A model generated the notes under the pieces. It was given only the letters and a program-made list of their open reading frames with translations, had not been told where the DNA came from and searched no databases. The position numbers and the translations under genes are program-made. Source: Arthrobacter ruber (GTDB lineage: Bacteria; Actinomycetota; Actinomycetes; Actinomycetales; Micrococcaceae). From it: a DNA stretch of 64,000 nucleotides. The stretch covers positions 248,001 to 312,000 of the forward strand of contig NZ_PPTH01000014.1 of assembly GCF_002954225.1 (NCBI RefSeq), written 5' to 3'. Below are positions 59,752 to 64,000 of this stretch, in pieces. Numbering within the stretch: position 1 is the stretch's first letter; each line of letters opens with the position of its first letter.

Positions 59752-59757
59752 ACCCTA
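59752..59757 (-). promoter_or_regulatory. Candidate -10 box for the RES/Xre operon
   Basis: TAGGGT on the minus strand ends 6 bases before the antitoxin ATG, so the mRNA would be leaderless. Confidence 0.5.
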
Positions 59758-59785
59758 TTCGAGGTGTAAGCGATGCGCACTCTTG

Positions 59786-60040
59786 CTAGGCAACGGAGAG
59801 CCCCTCCTTGCCCGGAGACTCGATCGGCAGGCCGCATGTTAGGCGGGCGTAAGCGCAATCAACGCTGGCATATGGGGTCAATGTGCTCTTGGTGGCCCTG
59901 GTACAGCTGATCGGAGGGAGCCCGGTTACTGCCGCCCCGATGTTGTCCAGCCTCCTGATGAAGTCGGCCCAGCGGGAGGTGAATTGTGCTGAGAGCTTGG
60001 ACCTACTCAAGAGCGTCGGCGGCAGGACGTATCTGTCACC
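59786..60040 (-). pseudogene. Possible 3' remnant of an unknown gene
   Basis: A minus-strand frame ends ADFIRRLDNIGAAVTGLPPI then SCTRATKSTLTPYASVDCAYARLTCGLPIESPGKEGLSVA and TAG. The composition looks like true protein and unlike the usual high-GC shadow, but upstream of about 60040 the frame is only antisense of the HAD-like gene. It is probably the tail of a gene cut by a rearrangement. I recognise no family. Confidence 0.4.
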
Positions 60041-60154
60041 TGCAGGGTCCTCCCCAAGACCCTGGAGCTGGATGAGACCGTTACGACTGGTGCGCCTGCC
60101 GTCGTTCCCGAGTCCGAGCTGTTCTGGGACGACGAGGTCGCCGAGGTTCAGGAG

Positions 60155-60959
60155 GTGCCCGGTGTCGCGCTCTTCACCGACGTCGACGAAGCCATCGCCC
60201 CCTTTACCCACACGGCCGACATGGAGATGATCGACACACCGGGGCACGGAGCGACAGCATTCCGACTCGCGATCGTAGGACGCCTGGCGGCCCTGCCTGC
60301 ACGTCAGGTGTGGCTGAGCGCTCGGGGGCAGGACGCGCCGGGGCACCTGGGCCGGCTGCTGCCCCGGGCCGCTGATGCCCTCGAGTCGGGATTCGACGAC
60401 AGCGGATGGTGGAAGATCGACGCCGCACTCGCCTGGCTCGAGCAGAACCCTGACATCCGTCGGGTTGCGTGGATCGACGACGAGCTCTCGGAGGAGGACA
60501 CTCTGCTCGGGCTCTCCTTCAAGGAGATCGCCCAGGAGGCGTTCGCCGAGATCGGGGTCCAGTCGCTGCTGGTCGTCCCCGACTCGTTCACCGGGGCGAC
60601 CCACGAGGAGGTCGACACCATGGAACAGTTCATCGCCGGGGCCGACACCGCCGACTTTGAACTGACCGTGATCCAGGCGCCGGAGACCCCTGTGCAGGAC
60701 ATGGTCGTCGTGGAGGAGCCGATTCCGGTGACACCAGTCGTGGAGGCGGCTCCTGACGAGTGGGGGTTCACGGGCTTCGACACTGCTGCCGCTCCCTCTC
60801 CCGCGCCGGCCGCCCCATCGGCACCTGCCAGCCAGGCTACGGCCGACGACGATGATCTCTTCGCCCGTCGCACCACGCCGTTGGGCGCCGGTCGACGACG
60901 ACGACGACTTCGCCCCCGTGCGGCCCAAGCGGGTCGTCACCGAGGACGTCTTCGGGTAG
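60155..60959 (+). pseudogene. HAD-like phosphatase-fold gene, damaged at both ends
   Basis: The frame reads VPGVALFTDVDEAIAPFTHT, with a HAD-type DxD motif; then FRLAIVGRLAALPARQVWLS and WWKIDAALAWLEQNPDIRRV followed by AWIDDELSEED, the aspartates of a HAD active site. An acidic/Pro tail follows. Near 60880 the reading changes from ATADDDDLFARRTTPLGAG to a second frame with VDDDDDFAPVRPKRVVTEDVFG and a stop at 60957-60959, which looks like the true C-terminus. In the first frame translation would run to 60979 in Arg-rich nonsense. No plausible ATG precedes the DxD motif; an in-frame TGA stands near 59985. Confidence 0.65.
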
Positions 60960-60977
60960 GGGCAAACCCTAGACGGT

Positions 60978-61019
60978 GAGGGGCGCATGGCCGCTTTGAC
61001 CAGCGGCGATGCGCCCCTC
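60978..61019 (+). terminator. Terminator before the HTH/nucleotidyltransferase pair
   Basis: Outer arms GAGGGGCGCAT / ATGCGCCCCTC (perfect) enclose a second stem CCGCT / AGCGG. It lies just after the HAD-like gene. Confidence 0.8.
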
Positions 61020-61024
61020 AACTA

Positions 61025-61053
61025 TTGACACTAAACCTGACGTTGATCAGGAT
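61025..61053 (+). promoter_or_regulatory. Promoter of the HTH/nucleotidyltransferase operon
   Basis: Consensus -35 TTGACA (61025-61030), 17-bp spacer, -10 CAGGAT (61048-61053), then 6 bases to ATG 61060, giving a leaderless mRNA. Confidence 0.8.
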
Positions 61054-61059
61054 TAGTGT
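61028..61059. promoter_or_regulatory. 32-bp operator palindrome
   Basis: Arms ACACTAAACCTGA and TCAGGATTAGTGT match at 12 of 13 positions around CGTTGA. It covers the end of the -35, the spacer and the -10 and ends at the ATG. It is very likely bound by the HTH protein encoded next. Confidence 0.8.
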
Positions 61060-61755
61060 ATGCAGGCACTCGAGGGGCTCACCGTGGCCGAAGTCGCGGA
61101 ACGCCTCGGAATCACGCGCCAATCGATTCACGAGCTCATTGACCGCGGGCGGCTTGACTCGCTTGGAGCCGCCGGCCGAACCATCATCGTCGACCCCGCT
61201 TCCGTGGAACGGCTCCTCGCCGGAGGGCACGTCCTGCGGCGCGGCCGCGCCTGGGCAGAGGGCTCTGCCTGGGCCGCCATCTCCCTGCTGTCCGGCATGC
61301 GCGCCAGCTGGATGTCCGCCTCCGAGGTGTCCCGGCTCAAAAATCGACTGCGACACTCCTCCGCCGAGGACGTCCACTTCCTGGCACGGGACCGAGCGGT
61401 CACCCGACGTTTCCGGGCCAGCAGCGACGCCATCCCGATCCTCGAGGCCAACCTTCTGGCCACCGGCGGAGCCGCCATGCGCGACGCGGAGACCGCCGAG
61501 GTCTTCGGCCTCTCCGGAGGAGGCGGCACCTATGAGGGATACGCGATGTCCGGCGACGCGGACCAACTCGCCGCCGGACTCGGCATGCGCGAAGATCCGC
61601 GCGGCAATGTGACGATTCGCGAGGTGGCCAGCAACCGGGCCTTCGATGACGACCGGGTGCCCGTCGCCGCCATCGCCCTCGACCTCATGGACTCCCTCGC
61701 CACCCGCGAGAGGTCCGCGGGCATGCGTGTCCTTGGGGACCTTCTTCGTGGCTGA
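61060..61755 (+). CDS. HTH antitoxin/regulator (excisionase-type DNA-binding domain, AbiEi-like)
   Basis: A 231-residue protein. Residues 1-55 form a MerR/excisionase-like helix-turn-helix (LTVAEVAERLGITRQSIHELIDRGRLDSLG, then a short wing). The rest is an unassigned domain with MRASWMSASEVSRLKNRLRH, DAETAEVFGLSGGGG and a helical end. Pairing with a nucleotidyltransferase gene 8 bases overlapping downstream mirrors AbiEi/AbiEii, so it is a likely antitoxin and autorepressor. A palindrome over its promoter supports autoregulation. The C-terminal domain could bind the toxin. Confidence 0.8.
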   Translation: MQALEGLTVAEVAERLGITRQSIHELIDRGRLDSLGAAGRTIIVDPASVERLLAGGHVLRRGRAWAEGSAWAAISLLSGMRASWMSASEVSRLKNRLRHSSAEDVHFLARDRAVTRRFRASSDAIPILEANLLATGGAAMRDAETAEVFGLSGGGGTYEGYAMSGDADQLAAGLGMREDPRGNVTIREVASNRAFDDDRVPVAAIALDLMDSLATRERSAGMRVLGDLLRG

Positions 61756-62553
61756 CGCGGTTGTGGAAGCGGTCACCGACGACCGGCCAGTCTGGGATGC
61801 GCCCATGCCGCCCGGTGGATGGGGAACCCCGTGGCCGCAGTGCCTCGAGCTCGCTCGCGAGATCCCGTCGACTCAGTGGACCCTGGTCGGCGGCCTCATG
61901 GTCCAACTCCATGCGGCCGTCGCCGGCCTGGAGGTCACCCGGCCTACCGCCGACGTCGACATCGTCCTCCACGTCGAAACCGGAGCCGCGTCCGCACCAC
62001 AGATCCGGGCAACCCTCCAGCGCCTCGGCTACGAGCTGGAGGAATCGATCAGCGTTGACGCTGCTGCGCACCGGTTCGTGCGCGGCAAGGAGCAGATCGA
62101 CGTCATGATCGCCGACAACGCAGCGCCCAAGGTGCGCCCGACGATCGGCGGCCGGGCACCCTTCCTGCTGCCCCCGGCACCCAAGCACTGCAGCGGACCG
62201 TGAACTGCCGGATCGCCACGGACGATGGTGAGGTGATGGTCAGCATCCCCAACGCGCTCGGAGCACTGGTCCTCAAGGGCGCCGCCTACATGTCCGACTC
62301 GCGCGACCCGGGCCGGCATCTTGAGGACGGCGCGGTGCTCGCTGCGACCATGACAGCTCCCCTGTCCGTGGTGCCCGAGCTCAAGGGACACGACCGGAAC
62401 CGGATCGGTGCACTGCATAAGGAACTGATTAACGAGCGTCACAGCGCGTGGCTTCTGCTCGAGCCGGCGAACCGCGACACGGGGCTCACCGCATTCAGGG
62501 TGCTGACGGCCAACCCCCAGGACTTCCAACTCGGAGGCATTCGGAGGAAGTAG
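61748..62553 (+). pseudogene. Nucleotidyltransferase (AbiEii-like toxin), frameshifted
   Basis: GTG 61748 overlaps the HTH gene's end by 8 bases. The first frame has WTLVGGLMVQLHAAVAGLEV then TRPTADVDIVLHV, the G-G...D-V-D core of minimal nucleotidyltransferases, and FVRGKEQIDVMIAD. Near 62171-62180, in a CCCCC run, the homology moves to a second frame (GTQALQRTVNCRIATDDGEV, then SIPNALGALVLKGAAYMSD) running to the stop at 62553. A one-base loss explains it. The first frame alone ends at 62203 in PAPKHCSGP. The toxin is therefore broken, phase-variable, or rescued by -1 frameshifting. Confidence 0.75.
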
Positions 62554-62795
62554 CCGCTGGCACCTGAGCGGACATCGCCCTTGCCGGCACGCGCCAGGCG
62601 GATCATCGCGGAGGACACCATCGGATAGGCAGAGGCAAAATCAGAGCCCGATCCATCTGTCGTTCCACGTTAGAGGAGGCGCATCTGGGCTGCACTCGCC
62701 CCTTCAGCGAAGGGGTGCCATCCGACCCTTCCATATCCTCAAGTCCGGGCGGAGACTTGGACTCCACAAACTTCTAGGAGTGCCCAGGAGCCAAA
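62554..62795. other. Intergenic spacer in island
   Basis: These 242 bases show no gene. The later part is less GC-rich and precedes the next gene. Confidence 0.4.
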
Positions 62796-63689
62796 ATGCC
62801 ACCGAATCCAGAACTCACAATCGCTTCAGGCCGGGGACTTCGAGCCTTGCTTTCAGACGAAGCAGTGGCTTCAGGCGGCCCAAGTCGGGTGCGATTTCCG
62901 CCCGCGGGTTTCGAGCTTAAACTCGATAATGACAGTAGCGTGCTATTCGTTCCCGGCCCTAACCACACGGGCATAACCCGCACACGCGTCCCAGCGCAGA
63001 TTCAGTCCCTGGAAAGACTCGAGAAGGCCCTGACAGCTTTTTCGAGCGCAACAACCGATCCGACTGCGAGCCGCCGGATCTCGAAAGAGGCCAAGCAGGT
63101 GGCCGCTGAAGTGCGTCAGCGCGGAAGGGCTACGGTAGCCAACAAGTTCAAGGTGATGTCACACGCCGGCGGATACACCTTCGAACTTCCCGGTAGACGA
63201 TTCCTGAGCATAATCACCCCAGCTGACGTTGAGACAGTGTTTGGATGGGTCAGCGCTGCGGCCGGTGATACTCCAGCCGAGCAAAGCGGCGGTGGCGGCT
63301 CATCCATGTGGGGAGCCTTCGCGACCGGCGAGGTCCCCACCGCGCAACCTGAAGACGACGATGGCGGCTTCTGGGGTGGGGTTAGTGATGTCGTGGGGTG
63401 GATCAAGGATGTTCTCACTGACGACGGTCGCACCCCCAGCCCCACCAGTGGAGATAACAGCCCCAGCGGTGGCATGAACAACTCTTCAAGTGGAGACAAC
63501 AGCCCCAACGGGGGAAATCACGTAACCGTTACGGTACCCCCCGCCGGCTCGAAGTCAGGTGATGGCTCAGGCAGCGGCTCAGGCAGCGGCTCGGGCGGCC
63601 ACCCACCTGCTAATTCGGATCCTAACCATACGAAAACGCGCGCTAGTTTCGTGATCTGCATTGGGTGCGGCAACTGCATAGAGATGTGA
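62796..63689 (+). CDS. Unknown island protein with Gly/Ser linker and CIGCGNC tail
   Basis: A 297-residue protein without a signal peptide that I cannot assign. Residues 1-160 look folded (VRFPPAGFELKLDNDSSVLFVPG; RVPAQIQSLERLEKALTAF; GGYTFELPGRRFLSIITPADVET). A hydrophobic patch GGFWGGVSDVVGWIKDVL is near residue 195. Next is a disordered linker with two related units (SGDNSPSGGMNN and SGDNSPNGGNH), then GSGSGSGSG. The end is RASFVICIGCGNCIEM, with three cysteines spaced C-x2-C-x2-C at the very C-terminus. Such a tail could hold a metal or Fe-S cluster, or be modified. Codon use is island-like. Confidence 0.75.
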   Translation: MPPNPELTIASGRGLRALLSDEAVASGGPSRVRFPPAGFELKLDNDSSVLFVPGPNHTGITRTRVPAQIQSLERLEKALTAFSSATTDPTASRRISKEAKQVAAEVRQRGRATVANKFKVMSHAGGYTFELPGRRFLSIITPADVETVFGWVSAAAGDTPAEQSGGGGSSMWGAFATGEVPTAQPEDDDGGFWGGVSDVVGWIKDVLTDDGRTPSPTSGDNSPSGGMNNSSSGDNSPNGGNHVTVTVPPAGSKSGDGSGSGSGSGSGGHPPANSDPNHTKTRASFVICIGCGNCIEM

Positions 63690-63728
63690 GACAGGGGCGG
63701 GGAGGCGCCGGGCGGGAGCCGCACACAT

Positions 63729-63753
63729 GGGAGGTGAGAACACTTCACCTCCC
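63729..63753. terminator. Hairpin between the last two genes
   Basis: Perfect 9-bp arms GGGAGGTGA / TCACCTCCC with the loop GAACACT lie 40 bases after the stop at 63689 and 6 bases before the AAAGGA site of the next gene. It may be a terminator or a leader structure. Confidence 0.65.
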
Positions 63754-63765
63754 GAAAGGACCGCC

Positions 63766-64000
63766 ATGATGGGTGCCCACCACGCAGCCTGCGGCGCAGC
63801 CGCCTGGGTCGCTGTCACCACGCAGATCGAGGTGGGCCTCGGACCGCCAGCCGAGAAGGTCACCTTCCTTCCCGAATCCCTCACCCTGGGCCTCGGCCTG
63901 CTCGACGTCAGCCCCGTCGGTGTCATCACCGGCGCCCTGGTCACCGCCGGAGCTGCACTCCTGCCCGACGCCGACCACCACAGTGCGACGATCGCTCACT
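63766..64000 (+). CDS. YdjM-type (DUF457) membrane metal-dependent hydrolase, partial
   Basis: The first 78 residues are visible; the gene runs off the window. It begins MMGAHHAACGAAAWVAVTTQ and continues SLTLGLGLLDVSPVGVITGALVTAGAALLPDADHHSATIAH. The N-terminal Gly-x-His-His, and Leu-Pro-Asp-x-Asp-His-x(1-2)-Ser, are the metal-binding signatures of the DUF457/YdjM family of inner-membrane hydrolases. An AAAGGA site lies 6 bases before the first of two adjacent ATGs. The substrate is unknown. Confidence 0.85.
   Translation, partial: MMGAHHAACGAAAWVAVTTQIEVGLGPPAEKVTFLPESLTLGLGLLDVSPVGVITGALVTAGAALLPDADHHSATIAH

Overview
The window is high-GC actinobacterial chromosome, most likely from Arthrobacter or a close relative in the Micrococcaceae. 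The pointers are a stand-alone groEL ending in Gly-Met repeats under two CIRCE operators, paired FemX-type cell-wall ligases, a DUF222/HNH protein, DUF3027, DUF3263 and DUF5709 proteins, an actinobacterial-type SerC, an XPB helicase with its Helicase_C_3 partner, and many genes whose start codon sits 6-7 bases behind a -10 box (leaderless mRNAs). The species call is inference.

Left part (1-16.7 kb): a cut-off zinc alcohol dehydrogenase, a sugar-porter MFS gene, sucCD, pcrA, a membrane protein, tRNA-Arg(CCT), a Nudix hydrolase, an ABC exporter, a three-gene polar amino-acid ABC importer, and a leftward molybdenum-cofactor block (HNH endonuclease, mobA, DUF6457, moeA, fdhD) with start/stop overlaps.

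Middle part (16.8-37.6 kb): two tandem NlpC/P60 cell-wall hydrolases behind a c-di-AMP (ydaO-type) riboswitch, a DtxR-family metal regulator, serC, a DUF222/HNH gene, a csp-DUF3027-MFS operon, the Helicase_C_3/XPB pair, a PhoP-like two-component system, a lone WXG100 protein, groEL, a LytR_C protein, DUF3263 and uracil-DNA glycosylase. The order serC, DUF3027, csp and Helicase_C_3/XPB resembles, from memory, an ancestral actinobacterial block also found in Mycobacterium.

Right-middle part (37.6-56.5 kb): a ThrE-type exporter, two FemABX ligases, aldo/keto reductase plus epimerase, DUF5709, an Old Yellow Enzyme with an unusual nested hairpin over its start codon, small membrane proteins, an SDR, a metallophosphatase, a Bcr/CflA-type MFS, a universal stress protein, a lipoprotein/ATP-grasp/APC-permease operon, and an RsgA-type GTPase preceded by a 24-codon signal-like leader ORF and a 22-bp perfect palindrome.

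Right end (56.5-64 kb): a genomic island. It opens with a 43-nt copy of the 3' half of tRNA-Thr(CGT), an attachment-site scar, beside helically phased TTCCCG repeats. The base composition then becomes visibly less GC-rich and the gene content is accessory: an unknown protein with a Cys-rich tail preceded in frame by a 44-codon ORF, a frameshifted DNA-methyltransferase relic, a RES/Xre toxin-antitoxin pair, a damaged HAD-like gene, an HTH/nucleotidyltransferase (AbiE-like) pair with a textbook promoter and operator but a frameshifted toxin, an unknown protein ending in CIGCGNCIEM, and the start of a YdjM-type membrane hydrolase. The geometry of the tRNA scar predicts that the island continues past the window to an intact tRNA-Thr. 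No integrase is visible within the window.
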